DNA from: Candidatus Gastranaerophilales bacterium HUM_9
Lineage (GTDB): Bacteria; Cyanobacteriota; Vampirovibrionia; Gastranaerophilales; Gastranaerophilaceae
DNA: 64,000 nucleotides
Reading direction: 5' to 3'
Assembly (NCBI GenBank): GCA_002103075.1
Contig: DABG01000018.1
Span: 280,515-344,514, forward strand
Shown: in pieces, positions 34,769 to 44,046 of the stretch
Layout of the letters: the number at the start of each line of letters is the position of its first letter
How positions within the stretch are numbered: the first letter of the stretch is position 1
Program-made: the position numbers and the translations under genes
Notes under the pieces: model-generated
Seen by the model: only the letters and a program-made list of their open reading frames with translations
What the model was told of the DNA's origin: nothing
Database searches by the model: none

Positions 34769-37615
34769 ATGAACGACAAAATAGTAATAAAAAAAGCAAG
34801 ACAACATAATCTAAAAAATATTTCACTAGAACTCCCAAGAAACGAATTGATAGTTTTCACAGGAGTTTCAGGTTCTGGAAAAAGCTCATTAGCCTTTGAT
34901 ACAATCTTTGCAGAAGGTCAAAGACGTTATGTAGAAAGCCTTTCAACATACGCAAGACAATTTTTAGGTCAAATGGATAAGCCTGACGTTGATTCAATAG
35001 AAGGACTTACCCCAGCAATTTCTATCGACCAAAAATCAACAAACAATAACCCACGTTCAACTGTCGGTACAGTTACTGAAATATACGACTACTTAAGACT
35101 TTTATACGCAAGAGTAGGAACTCCATACTGTCCAAAATGTGGTGCTGAAATTAAACCTCAAACCATTGATGAAATCGTTGCTAATATTATGAAACTTGGC
35201 GAGGGTACAAAAATCCAAATCTTAGCACCAATCATAAGAGGTAAAAAAGGCGAATTCCAATCAATCTTCAAAGAACTTCAACAAGAAGGTTTTATAAGAG
35301 TTAAAATTGACGGAGAAATTTATAGCCTTGATGAAGATGAAATAAAACTTGCTAAGACAAAGAAACACAATATAAGCGTTGTTGTAGACAGAGTTGTAGT
35401 AAAAGAAAGTGCAAAATCACGTATAACAGACAGCGTTCAAACAGCATTAGAAAAAGCAAATGGAGTGACAACGATTGATGTCATTGGTGCTGAAGAAATT
35501 ATGTTTAGTGAAAAACTCGCTTGTGAACATTGTGGTTTAAGCTTTGATGAACTTGCACCAAGAATTTTTAGTTTCAACAGTCCTTATGGTGCTTGTGAAA
35601 AATGTTCTGGGTTAGGTGTAGATTTCAAAATAGACCCAGATTTAGTCGTTCCTGATAAAACAAAGAGTATTAATGAAGGTGCAATCTATCCTTGGAGCAA
35701 ATCTTCAACTGGATATTATGAAGACGTACTGAAAGCAGTAAGTCTTGCTTGTAAGATAAACCTTGATATACCATTTAAAGATTTAACAACAGAAGAACAA
35801 GAAATAATCTTATACGGTACAAAAGAAAAAATTCCTATGCGAATAAGAGAATTCGGAAGTACACGTTATCGCACAAGAGAGAAGAAATTTGAAGGTGTTA
35901 TTCCATTTTTGATGAAACATTATAATGTGGATAGCGAATATTGGAAAGCAGAAATTGAAAAGTATATGATTACCACCCCTTGTGAAGCGTGTGGTGGAGG
36001 AAGATTAAAACCATTTTCACTTGCCGTACGTATAAACGGAATAAATATCCACGAATTCTGCTTAATGCCAATAGACAAGGCTTATGAATTCATATCTGAG
36101 CTTTATCTTGAACTAACAGATTTTCAACTAAAGGTTGCAAAACAAGTTCTTGAAGAAATTAGAGCTAGACTAAAATTTTTACTAGATGTTGGTCTAAGCT
36201 ACCTTAACCTTGCACGAATGGCAGGGTCACTATCAGGTGGTGAAGCTCAAAGAATTAGACTTGCAACACAAATAGGTAGCGGTCTTTCAGGAGTTTTGTA
36301 TGTTCTTGATGAGCCGTCTATTGGCTTGCACCAAAAAGATAATGATAGATTAATCAAAACACTTTTGAGATTGAGAAATCTTGGAAACACATTGATTGTT
36401 GTTGAACACGATGAAGATACAATGCGTAATGCTGATTATATTGTAGATATCGGGGTGAACGCAGGTATAAATGGTGGCGAAATTGTCGCTCAAGGTACAC
36501 TTGAAGATATTATGAACGAAGAAAAATCTTTGACGGGTCAATATCTTTCAGGAAAAAAAGAAATAAAAATTCCTGAAACTCTAAGAAACGGAAATGGCGA
36601 GTTTTTAAGAGTTCGTGGAGCTAAATTAAACAATCTTAAAAATATAGATGTTGACATTCCATTAGGAAAAATTAATGTTTTAACTGGTGTTTCAGGCTCT
36701 GGTAAATCTACATTGATGAATGAAATAATTTATCAATATGCTATTCATAAACTTAGAGGTAACAAACCTAAGCCAAAAGGTGTTGATGAGATAACAGGGT
36801 TTGAACATATCGACAAAGTTATTGATATAGACCAATCACCTATAGGAAGAACACCACGTTCTAACCCTGCAACGTATACTGATGTATTTACAGCTATTCG
36901 TGAACTTTTTGCAAAAACAAATGAAGCAAAAATGCGTGGATATAAACCTGGGAGATTTAGTTTTAACGTAAAAGGCGGTCGTTGTGAGGCTTGTAAGGGT
37001 GACGGACTATTAAAAATAGAGATGAACTTTTTGTCTGATGTTTATGTAAAATGTGATGTTTGTGGTGGAAAGCGTTATAATAACGAAACATTAGAAGTTA
37101 AATATAAAGGTAAAACTATTTATGACGTTTTAGAAATGAGCGTAAAAGAAGCACTAGAATTTTTTGATAGTGTGCCACAGATAAAGAACAAGTTACAAAC
37201 CTTAAATGATGTTGGACTTGATTATATAAAACTAGGTCAAAGTGCAACAACATTATCTGGTGGAGAAGCTCAAAGGATTAAGTTAGCATCAGAATTAAAC
37301 AAACGAGCTACGGGTAAAACCTTGTATTTACTTGATGAACCATCTGTTGGCTTGCATTGGGCAGATTTGGATAAATTAATCAATATACTTCAGAGATTAG
37401 CTGATACTGGAAACACAATTTTAGTAATTGAACACAATATGGATTTTATCAAAATTGCTGATAATATTATTGATTTAGGTCCAGACGGCGGAGAAAACGG
37501 CGGTACAATTGTTGCACAAGGTACACCACAAGAAATAATGCAAAATCCTAATTCATATACCGGTCAATATTTAAAAAAAGCTCTTGAAACCCACAAAAAA
37601 CCTTGTCTTGTATAA
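34769..37615 (+). CDS. uvrA: Excinuclease ABC subunit A
   Basis: Damage-recognition ATPase of nucleotide excision repair, 948 residues. Two ABC cassettes: Walker A GVSGSGKSSLAFDTIFAEG (about 30) and GVSGSGKSTLMNEIIYQYA (about 645); signature LSGGEAQRIRLATQ and LSGGEAQRIKLASE; zinc fingers CPKCGAEI / CEHCGLSF-CEKCSGLG and CEACKGDG-CDVCGGKRY. All key motifs present. GGAG lies just before the ATG. uvrB and uvrC are not in the window. Confidence 0.97.
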   Translation: MNDKIVIKKARQHNLKNISLELPRNELIVFTGVSGSGKSSLAFDTIFAEGQRRYVESLSTYARQFLGQMDKPDVDSIEGLTPAISIDQKSTNNNPRSTVGTVTEIYDYLRLLYARVGTPYCPKCGAEIKPQTIDEIVANIMKLGEGTKIQILAPIIRGKKGEFQSIFKELQQEGFIRVKIDGEIYSLDEDEIKLAKTKKHNISVVVDRVVVKESAKSRITDSVQTALEKANGVTTIDVIGAEEIMFSEKLACEHCGLSFDELAPRIFSFNSPYGACEKCSGLGVDFKIDPDLVVPDKTKSINEGAIYPWSKSSTGYYEDVLKAVSLACKINLDIPFKDLTTEEQEIILYGTKEKIPMRIREFGSTRYRTREKKFEGVIPFLMKHYNVDSEYWKAEIEKYMITTPCEACGGGRLKPFSLAVRINGINIHEFCLMPIDKAYEFISELYLELTDFQLKVAKQVLEEIRARLKFLLDVGLSYLNLARMAGSLSGGEAQRIRLATQIGSGLSGVLYVLDEPSIGLHQKDNDRLIKTLLRLRNLGNTLIVVEHDEDTMRNADYIVDIGVNAGINGGEIVAQGTLEDIMNEEKSLTGQYLSGKKEIKIPETLRNGNGEFLRVRGAKLNNLKNIDVDIPLGKINVLTGVSGSGKSTLMNEIIYQYAIHKLRGNKPKPKGVDEITGFEHIDKVIDIDQSPIGRTPRSNPATYTDVFTAIRELFAKTNEAKMRGYKPGRFSFNVKGGRCEACKGDGLLKIEMNFLSDVYVKCDVCGGKRYNNETLEVKYKGKTIYDVLEMSVKEALEFFDSVPQIKNKLQTLNDVGLDYIKLGQSATTLSGGEAQRIKLASELNKRATGKTLYLLDEPSVGLHWADLDKLINILQRLADTGNTILVIEHNMDFIKIADNIIDLGPDGGENGGTIVAQGTPQEIMQNPNSYTGQYLKKALETHKKPCLV

Positions 37616-37664
37616 ACATTTAATAAAATGCTCATACTTAGATAATTTAGAAAGTATTAAAATA

Positions 37665-38396
37665 TTATTTCATATTGGCAAAAATTATATCTCTTGCTTT
37701 CAAGGCTTCTTCTTTTGTCAAAGGTTCAATATCTTTCAAAGGATAATCTATACCTAAGTTTTCATATTTTGGTATAGCCATATTATGATATGGTAAAACG
37801 TCTAATGCTTTAATGTTTTTCAGTCCGTGCAAGAATTTTCCTAATTCAGCTAAATATTTTTCATTATATGTAATAGTAGGGATTACAACGTGTCTAACCC
37901 ACATAGGAACATTTTTTTCTGACAAATATTTTGCAAAATCTAATATATTTTTATTAGAATGTCCTGTCAATTTCTTATGTTCTTCGTCATTGATGTGTTT
38001 AATATCTAACAACACAAGATTTGTATATTTTAAAAGTTCATCAACTTTTTCTGTATTATTTCTGTTAAACAAAACACCAGATGTATCTAGAGCAGTGTGG
38101 ATACCTTTTGCTTGTGCAGCCTTAAATAACTCTGTCACAAACTCCATTTGCATCATTGGTTCACCGCCTGTAACAGTTAAACCACCTTTTTGCAAAAACT
38201 CTTTTACACTATCAAATCTCTTTAGAATATAATCTACAGTCAATTTATGATTTTCTTCAGTAGTCCAAGTATCAGGATTATGGCAATATTGACATCTCAT
38301 AGGACAACCTTGAACAAATACAACAAACCTAATCCCAGGTCCATCAACCGTTCCACAACTTTCTAATGAATGGATATTTCCTAATATTTCAGCCAT
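37665..38396 (-). CDS. pflA: Pyruvate formate-lyase activating enzyme
   Basis: Radical SAM enzyme that installs the glycyl radical on PFL. The cluster Cys are Cys31, Cys35 and Cys38 (CPMRCQYCHNPDTW). Other marks: GTVDGPGIRFVVFVQG, LTVTGGEPMMQ, and LLDIKH. 243 residues. GGGGG in front of the ATG. It indicates fermentative pyruvate use under anaerobiosis. The pfl gene itself is not in the window; activase genes without it nearby do occur. Confidence 0.93.
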   Translation of the reverse strand: MAEILGNIHSLESCGTVDGPGIRFVVFVQGCPMRCQYCHNPDTWTTEENHKLTVDYILKRFDSVKEFLQKGGLTVTGGEPMMQMEFVTELFKAAQAKGIHTALDTSGVLFNRNNTEKVDELLKYTNLVLLDIKHINDEEHKKLTGHSNKNILDFAKYLSEKNVPMWVRHVVIPTITYNEKYLAELGKFLHGLKNIKALDVLPYHNMAIPKYENLGIDYPLKDIEPLTKEEALKARDIIFANMK

Positions 38397-38481
38397 TTTT
38401 TGCCCCCAATTTTAAATATTTACTTCTGTAAATATTCTACAACAAAAACGCAATTTTTATTTTTATAATATTTATATAAGT

Positions 38482-39015
38482 ATGAATAATGTAAGTTTTA
38501 CAGGTACATACGTTTCTCCAGCTACTATTTATAAAAAAGGCGAACCAGTAAAAGCAGCTATTATAAAAGTCGATAAAAGCGATTTAAAAAGTCTTGCAAA
38601 AGTTGTTGATAGATGGGATACAGACATTAGTGATAAAATAGTTAATAACTTGTATTATAAAGATGTGCCTAACTATAAAAAGCTCTATGCACTTTCTAGC
38701 CAACGTGGCGATTACCAACATCTTGATGATAAAAAAATTCATGCACTTTTTGAAGTGGACGATTTAAAATCAAAATATACACTTCAATATTTAGAAGTTG
38801 ACCCTCAACATCAACACAGCACAAACGCTTTGAAAGCGAACCCTAACAGACTTTCAGCTGTTGGAAAAGCGTGTCATGATTTTATCAAACGAACTTTTGC
38901 TAAAGAAAAACTTACAGACCTTTTTTCACTTGAAGAAGCTAAAGGTTTTTATGAATCACTTGGTTGTAAAAAAATTCCGAGTGAAACAAATTGTAGATAT
39001 GTAATAGAACCATAA
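38482..39015 (+). CDS. GNAT-like acetyltransferase with N-terminal tag
   Basis: 177 residues. The second half fits a GNAT fold: YTLQYLEVDPQHQHST (strand 4-5), VGKACHDFIKRTFAKEK (helix), then EEAKGFYESLGCKKI (typical C-terminal FYExLGF). The acyl-CoA pyrophosphate loop is degenerate. The N-terminus MNNVSFTGTYVSP is a short tag like that of several other proteins in the window. No Shine-Dalgarno. Substrate unknown. Confidence 0.6.
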   Translation: MNNVSFTGTYVSPATIYKKGEPVKAAIIKVDKSDLKSLAKVVDRWDTDISDKIVNNLYYKDVPNYKKLYALSSQRGDYQHLDDKKIHALFEVDDLKSKYTLQYLEVDPQHQHSTNALKANPNRLSAVGKACHDFIKRTFAKEKLTDLFSLEEAKGFYESLGCKKIPSETNCRYVIEP

Positions 39016-39036
39016 TTAAAAAAATAATAATAAAAT

Positions 39037-39064
39037 AAAAAAGCCCTTTATAAAAGGGCTTTTG
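39037..39064 (+). terminator. Terminator of the GNAT-like gene
   Basis: AAGCCCTTT and AAAGGGCTT pair with a 3-nt loop, flanked by A and T runs. Confidence 0.85.
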
Positions 39065-39183
39065 CTAAATTGCTTTTAGCAATAATTTTATGAAAGTGGT
39101 TCTAAACTCTATTATAAAAATAAAGTCTGTGCCAATATATATTATATTCCATTTTGAAAAAAATTTCTAACAATATGTTAAAA

Positions 39184-39825
39184 TTATTTTACAATAATTG
39201 CTCTTGACAAGTTTGTTGCTGTTCTTGCTTGTTTTGTTGCATTTGTACTTACTTGTTTCAAGCTCTTTAATTCTGGACTTAAAGCAACTGCAACTGATGG
39301 AGTTTTAGCAATTTTTGCTGATAATGTTGTTGCTTCTTTTGCTAAACTTGTGTAACCAACAGTTGAATTTTTCATTGTTTTTACATAAGAATTTAATTGT
39401 GATTTCTTATTTGCTGATAATGAATTAATTCTGTTTGATACAGTTTTTGATTGTCTATCAGACATCAAATATAATGCCAATCTGTCAGCTGCTTCTGTTG
39501 AGTTTGCAGGTACATTACCTCTAACTTTTGCAATTTCATTACTACTTAATAATAATGATGAGATACCATTTACAGAATTATTAAAACTTTTTGACATATT
39601 ATTTGATTTTGTAACAACAGCATTTATTTGTTTTCTATATGAATTAACTAATTGAGTGTTAACATTTGTTGTTGTAGTTGTTACTCCTGATTGAGCCTTA
39701 ATTGAGTTTAAACTTGCATTTGCTCCTGTTTTTAAAGCTGATTTCATATCAATGTTAGCATTTGCTGACAAACCTAATGATAATACTGAGACCAATGATA
39801 ACACAGTTAAAATATTTTTCTTCAT
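39184..39825 (-). CDS. Secreted Ser/Thr/Asn-rich helical protein
   Basis: 213 residues with a clear signal peptide (MKKNILTVLSLVSVLSLGLSANA). The mature part is rich in Ser, Thr, Asn and Ala, lacks Cys and Trp, and shows heptad-like helices. No domain recognised. Strong AGGAGG ahead of the ATG suggests good expression. Possibly a periplasmic or surface protein. Confidence 0.65.
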   Translation of the reverse strand: MKKNILTVLSLVSVLSLGLSANANIDMKSALKTGANASLNSIKAQSGVTTTTTNVNTQLVNSYRKQINAVVTKSNNMSKSFNNSVNGISSLLLSSNEIAKVRGNVPANSTEAADRLALYLMSDRQSKTVSNRINSLSANKKSQLNSYVKTMKNSTVGYTSLAKEATTLSAKIAKTPSVAVALSPELKSLKQVSTNATKQARTATNLSRAIIVK

Positions 39826-39966
39826 AATAACCTCCTAAATTTTAACCACATTCATATTTATAATAACAAATTAAATCAACTCTGACAAGAAATTATATCT
39901 AACTGTGTAATAAAAAATATTTTTCTCTTAAAAAATAATAAAATATGCGATTTTGAGGAGATTATT

Positions 39967-42078
39967 ATGAAACTTAAAAAGTTTTTCATGCTGTTTTTAA
40001 TATTTATTACACTTTTTTCAAACATATCATTTGCCGTTGAAATAGATAATATAGAAAATATTCAATACCCAGATTATTCAGAACTTTACCTTGGAAAAGA
40101 TAGGTTAGAAAAATTCAATAGAAAAGTTTTTAGCTTTAACACAAGATTAAATAATATAATAATTCGTCCTATTCATATTTTGTGGGCATCAATTATGCCA
40201 CAATACGGTATGGATAGAATTTATGGGATAACAAAAAATATAGAATATCCAATAAGACTTGTATCTACACTAATTCAACGTGATTTTAAATCAGCAGGCA
40301 CAGAAACTGTAAGGTTTTTAACAAACTCAACTATTGGACTTGGTGGTATGTTCAACCCTGCTGAAAAACTTTTTAAAATATCAGCAGTTGATGAAAACAT
40401 GGAACAAGCCCTAGCGAAATGTAAAGTAAAACAAGGTCTTTATATGGTTATTCCTGTTATGGCATCAACCACACCTAGAAATATGTGTGGAAAATTACTC
40501 GATTCTATTTTTAATCCATCATCTTATGTCGGAACACCACTTATAGCAGCAATAAAAGCTATTATTTTTGTAAATAAAACATATTATATGCAACCTCTTG
40601 TTAAAATGATTGAATCAAATTTTGCAGACTGCTACGATATAACAAAAAAACTTTATGGACTTGAAAATTATATCAAATGCTCTAACATTGATAGACTTCA
40701 CCTTGTAAAAAAATGGTGTGAAGATTGCAAAAATAATAAAAACAAATTAGTTAAAAACTTTGACCCAAGTAATTTGACAAACGTAAGTAATAAAAACAAT
40801 AAAAAATTTAAAAAAATTGAAACTGAAAATATAAATGAAGCAAATATTTTAAAAGGTAACGCTACAGAAACAGATATAATTTTAAAAGATAGAAAAGGTG
40901 AAGATGACGGAATAGAATTAAAACCTGATGTTATTTTAGCAGATTACAATCCGCAAACTCCTGTTATTGACTCTATGCGAACAGCTTTATTTGAAGTTAA
41001 CGATAATTATAAATCTATCTGGGCTGACTTTTCTGTTTGGAACAGAGCTTTTTATAAAAGATTAAAAACTGCTTCTATAAGCGTTTATCCAGATTGTCCA
41101 AAATATAAATATAGATACTTGTTACAAAAGAAAAATTCACCAGTTGCCGTAATTTTTCCATCAATTGGAGATGGAATTATGTCTACTCACGCAGCAAAGT
41201 TTGCTAAGATATTTTATGAAAAAGGGTATTCTGTTGTTATATTAAGTAGTCATTTCAATTGGGAGTTTGCAAAAAGTATGCCCAAGGAATATTACCCAGG
41301 GAATCCAAGCGTTGATGTTGAGTATGTAAAAACTACAACTGATAAAATTATCAGTAATTTAGAAGAAAAAAATAATATAAAATTCAGCTCTAAGACTGTT
41401 ATGGGAACATCATTTGGAGCATTGATGACTATGTATCTTGCAGAAAAAGAAAATTCTCAAACAATAAATAATGAAAATAAATATATTGCAATTTGTCCAC
41501 CTGTTGAACTTGTTTATGCGATGACACAGGTTGATAAAATATCTGAAAACTGGAAGAATAATCCAGATACAATTAAAGATGATATTGCAATGACTGCTGA
41601 AAAAATAATTGAAATATCAAACCTTGATGAATTAAAAAAAATGAATATTAATAAACTACCATTTTCAGAAAATGAAGCTATGCTAATAACTGGATTTATA
41701 CTTCATCAAAAACTGTCTGATTTAATTTATACAAAAAACAATAAATCTTTAAATAATACTGATTTGTATAAGATAATTAATCAAACTAATTATAGAAATT
41801 ATGCTGAAGATAAACTTATAACTAATGAGTGTAAAACTATTGAGGATTTAGGTAAAAATTCCAATTTGAATAAATTATCAACATATTTAATAAATGCCAA
41901 CAATTATAAAATTTATCACTCAGTAGACGATTATTTAACGAATAAAAAACAACTTAAACAACTTAAATTATATACAGGTACAAAAAGTGTTTATTATAGT
42001 AATGGTGCACATTTAGGGTTTATATATAGAGATGAATTTTTAAACGATTTAAAAAAAGAAATTACAATTTTAAATTAA
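39967..42078 (+). CDS. MlaA/VacJ-like domain fused to an alpha/beta hydrolase-like domain
   Basis: 703 residues. A signal peptide (MKLKKFFMLFLIFITLFSNISFA) lacks a lipobox Cys, unlike normal MlaA lipoproteins. Residues about 45-200 match MlaA: LEKFNRKVFSFNTRLNNIII, RPIHILWASIMPQYG, RFLTNSTIGLGGMFNPAEK. A charged Asn/Lys-rich linker (about 255-320) leads to a C-terminal region of about 380 residues with FPSIGDGIMSTHAAKFAKIF and a nucleophile-elbow motif GTSFGA (Ser about 482), as in alpha/beta hydrolases. MlaA removes phospholipid from the outer leaflet of the outer membrane, so a lipase-like partner is plausible. A catalytic triad is not proven. GAGGAG precedes the ATG. Confidence 0.7.
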   Translation: MKLKKFFMLFLIFITLFSNISFAVEIDNIENIQYPDYSELYLGKDRLEKFNRKVFSFNTRLNNIIIRPIHILWASIMPQYGMDRIYGITKNIEYPIRLVSTLIQRDFKSAGTETVRFLTNSTIGLGGMFNPAEKLFKISAVDENMEQALAKCKVKQGLYMVIPVMASTTPRNMCGKLLDSIFNPSSYVGTPLIAAIKAIIFVNKTYYMQPLVKMIESNFADCYDITKKLYGLENYIKCSNIDRLHLVKKWCEDCKNNKNKLVKNFDPSNLTNVSNKNNKKFKKIETENINEANILKGNATETDIILKDRKGEDDGIELKPDVILADYNPQTPVIDSMRTALFEVNDNYKSIWADFSVWNRAFYKRLKTASISVYPDCPKYKYRYLLQKKNSPVAVIFPSIGDGIMSTHAAKFAKIFYEKGYSVVILSSHFNWEFAKSMPKEYYPGNPSVDVEYVKTTTDKIISNLEEKNNIKFSSKTVMGTSFGALMTMYLAEKENSQTINNENKYIAICPPVELVYAMTQVDKISENWKNNPDTIKDDIAMTAEKIIEISNLDELKKMNINKLPFSENEAMLITGFILHQKLSDLIYTKNNKSLNNTDLYKIINQTNYRNYAEDKLITNECKTIEDLGKNSNLNKLSTYLINANNYKIYHSVDDYLTNKKQLKQLKLYTGTKSVYYSNGAHLGFIYRDEFLNDLKKEITILN

Positions 42079-42130
42079 TTTCTTAATAATCGTTAACAAA
42101 AAGAAGAAATTAATCAATTATTTATTAAAT

Positions 42131-42148
42131 ATATACTTTATATATACA
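42131..42148 (+). promoter_or_regulatory. AT-rich 18-mer shared with 30489-30506
   Basis: ATATACTTTATATATACA occurs exactly twice in the window, each time upstream of a small gene (79 and 80 residues). It may contain a -10 element (TATACT or TATATA). Confidence 0.4.
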
Positions 42149-42183
42149 AGGATAATTATTACAGGGTATAACTTAATAAATAG

Positions 42184-42271
42184 ACAAGGCAGAGATTGTA
42201 AAATAAAATTACATTATGTCGAGTAGATAGTAAAATTACTAACTAAGTTAGTACCACTGTAATATGCCTTG
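42184..42271 (+). ncRNA. Candidate structured RNA or 5' UTR
   Basis: CAAGGCA (42185-42191) pairs with TGCCTTG (42265-42271), closing about 80 nt. Inside, ATTACA (42208-42213) pairs with TGTAAT (42258-42263), and ACTAAC-TAA-GTTAGT (42238-42252) forms a tight hairpin. The segment lies just before the 80-aa gene. It does not match a class I can name. Confidence 0.35.
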
Positions 42272-42306
42272 AATTAGGACGGACACAGGAATAGGGTATT
42301 TAATAC

Positions 42307-42549
42307 ATGGCAGTTGGTGCAAAAGATTTTATAGATAAATTATTAGTTGAAAAATATGCAAAAGAAAAAGTAGATAATGCTGATATTGGAGAATCAAAAA
42401 TACCACCTGAACAAGTGTATGAAGTAATGAGTTACGCATCAAACAATGCTATTAATTATTTTAAACTTTCACAAAGACTAGCCATTGCATGTTATGCAGT
42501 AAACGCCAAAGCTGCGAAATATAGAAGCATTAGACCTTTAAATGCGTAA
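42307..42549 (+). CDS. Hypothetical 80-residue protein
   Basis: Sequence starts MAVGAKDFIDKLLVEKYAKEK and is mostly helical and mildly amphipathic (NNAINYFKLSQRLAIACYAVNAKAA). No known domain or signal peptide. The nearest AGGG is 12 nt from the ATG, rather far. It sits between a possible structured leader and the candidate origin. Confidence 0.5.
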   Translation: MAVGAKDFIDKLLVEKYAKEKVDNADIGESKIPPEQVYEVMSYASNNAINYFKLSQRLAIACYAVNAKAAKYRSIRPLNA

Positions 42550-42584
42550 TTATTTTCCCATGCCTTATTTGTTACAAACGTTAT

Positions 42585-42838
42585 TGTAGAAAACGTGTAG
42601 AAAACTTGTAGAATATTTTTTAGTTTTATACATGTTTAACTACAATTATTTTTAATATTTTAGTTTTCTACAATTTAAAAATATTTTCTACATAATTTTT
42701 TATAATTTTTTACAAAATTATCTACATAAAACAATCTTATTATTATTAAGTTTCAAATAATTTTCTACAAATATTTATACCTTATGATGAAGATGATTAA
42801 TTAATTTATTAATTTATATATATAATTAATAATATATA
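42585..42838. other. Candidate chromosomal replication origin (oriC) upstream of dnaN
   Basis: A gene-free AT-rich gap (42550-42909) carries DnaA-box-like 9-mers of the type TTTTCTACA. Minus strand: 42585-42593, 42596-42604 and 42607-42615 (last with one change), spaced exactly 11 bp. Plus strand: 42664-42672, 42684-42692, 42718-42726 (TTATCTACA) and 42761-42769. A pure A/T tract with TTAATTAATT and TATATATA words (42796-42838) could be the unwinding element. dnaN follows at 42910. In some cyanobacteria oriC is next to dnaN rather than dnaA, and rpmH at 48.5 kb fits an origin neighbourhood. The boxes differ by one C-to-T from TTTTCCACA. Confidence 0.65.
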
Positions 42839-42909
42839 GAAAACTTTTATTTTGTAATTCTAAGTATTTTAGTATACAATGTAATTGGAATTAGGGAGAA
42901 AGTAGGATT

Positions 42910-44046
42910 ATGGATACTTTAACACAAGCAAATTTATCATTTCAAATTGAAAAAGAAGTTTTATATAATGGTCTTAAGATAGTTGAAAGAGCTACTGCTC
43001 AAAAGGGTTTGCAACCAGTTCTTGCAAATGTTTTGTTTGAATCAATAGACAAAAATACTTTAAAATTATCAGCAACAGATTTTGATATATCAATAACAAC
43101 AACAATTGAAGCACAAGTTGAAAAAGAGGGTGCTTTTACATTACCTGCAAAGAAAATTATTGATATCATTGCAAGATTAAATAACGGTATTATCAATTTT
43201 GAATTAAATGGTACGACAATGACTATTACTAATAATAAATCAAAATTTGATGTTATTGGTATTTCTGCAAACGAGTTTCCAAAAATTGAATATTTACCAG
43301 AAGATGAAAAAGAAATTGAAATCGACCTAAAACCATTTGTAATAGCTATTAAAGAGGCTGGTTTTGCAGCAGCATCTTATGAATCAAATAATAATCTTTT
43401 AGCTGGTGTTGTTTGTGATATTTCTAAGAATGTTTTAGAAATTGCATCAACAGATGGTAATAGACTTGCACGTGCAAGAAAGATTATTGATAATAAAAAT
43501 GATAGTAACGAAAAAATTATCGTTCCTGCAAAGGTTTTACATGAATTTTTGAAACTAAGTTTCTTTATAGATGAAGATACTATTAAATTGTATCCTGTAA
43601 ATAACAAGATAATGATTAAATCTAATAATATTACGATTGTATCTAATGTTATGAACGGTCAATATCCTCAATACAATCAATTAATTCCTCAATCTTTCCC
43701 AAAAGAAGCAAAAATAAATGTTCAAAAAATGATTTCTGCTTTAGAAAGAGTTTCAACAATGGTAAATGAAAAAACAAGTATTGTTAAATTTGAGTTTACT
43801 CAAGGTTTGTTAAATTTAAAAGCAGATACACCAGAAACTGGTAATTCTCAAGACGAAATTGAAATCACTTATAACGGTGAAGATATGGTTATTGCGTTCA
43901 ATTATAAATACTTACTTGAATGCTTTAAGAATATTGATTCAGAGGATTTTATAATTTGTATGAATACAAGTTTATCAGCAACTGTTATAAAGCCTGATAA
44001 TGAAGAAGATTTTATTTATCTTGTAATGCCTGTTCAGATTAGATAG
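42910..44046 (+). CDS. dnaN: DNA polymerase III beta subunit (sliding clamp)
   Basis: Ring-shaped processivity factor of the replicase, 378 residues, three clamp domains. Marks: LATDFD-type LSATDFDISITTTIE, ANEFPKI, SNNLLAGVVCDISKNVLEIASTDGNRLARA, and the end YLVMPVQIR, equivalent to the usual MPMRL/R. TAGGATT and an upstream AGGGAG precede the ATG. The candidate origin lies directly upstream. Confidence 0.97.
   Translation: MDTLTQANLSFQIEKEVLYNGLKIVERATAQKGLQPVLANVLFESIDKNTLKLSATDFDISITTTIEAQVEKEGAFTLPAKKIIDIIARLNNGIINFELNGTTMTITNNKSKFDVIGISANEFPKIEYLPEDEKEIEIDLKPFVIAIKEAGFAAASYESNNNLLAGVVCDISKNVLEIASTDGNRLARARKIIDNKNDSNEKIIVPAKVLHEFLKLSFFIDEDTIKLYPVNNKIMIKSNNITIVSNVMNGQYPQYNQLIPQSFPKEAKINVQKMISALERVSTMVNEKTSIVKFEFTQGLLNLKADTPETGNSQDEIEITYNGEDMVIAFNYKYLLECFKNIDSEDFIICMNTSLSATVIKPDNEEDFIYLVMPVQIR

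Noticed and set aside
42275..42300. GGACGGACACAGG resembles the 3' part of the glutamine riboswitch core
   Set aside because: The matching 5' element (CGTTCA-type) is missing and the downstream gene is not of nitrogen metabolism.
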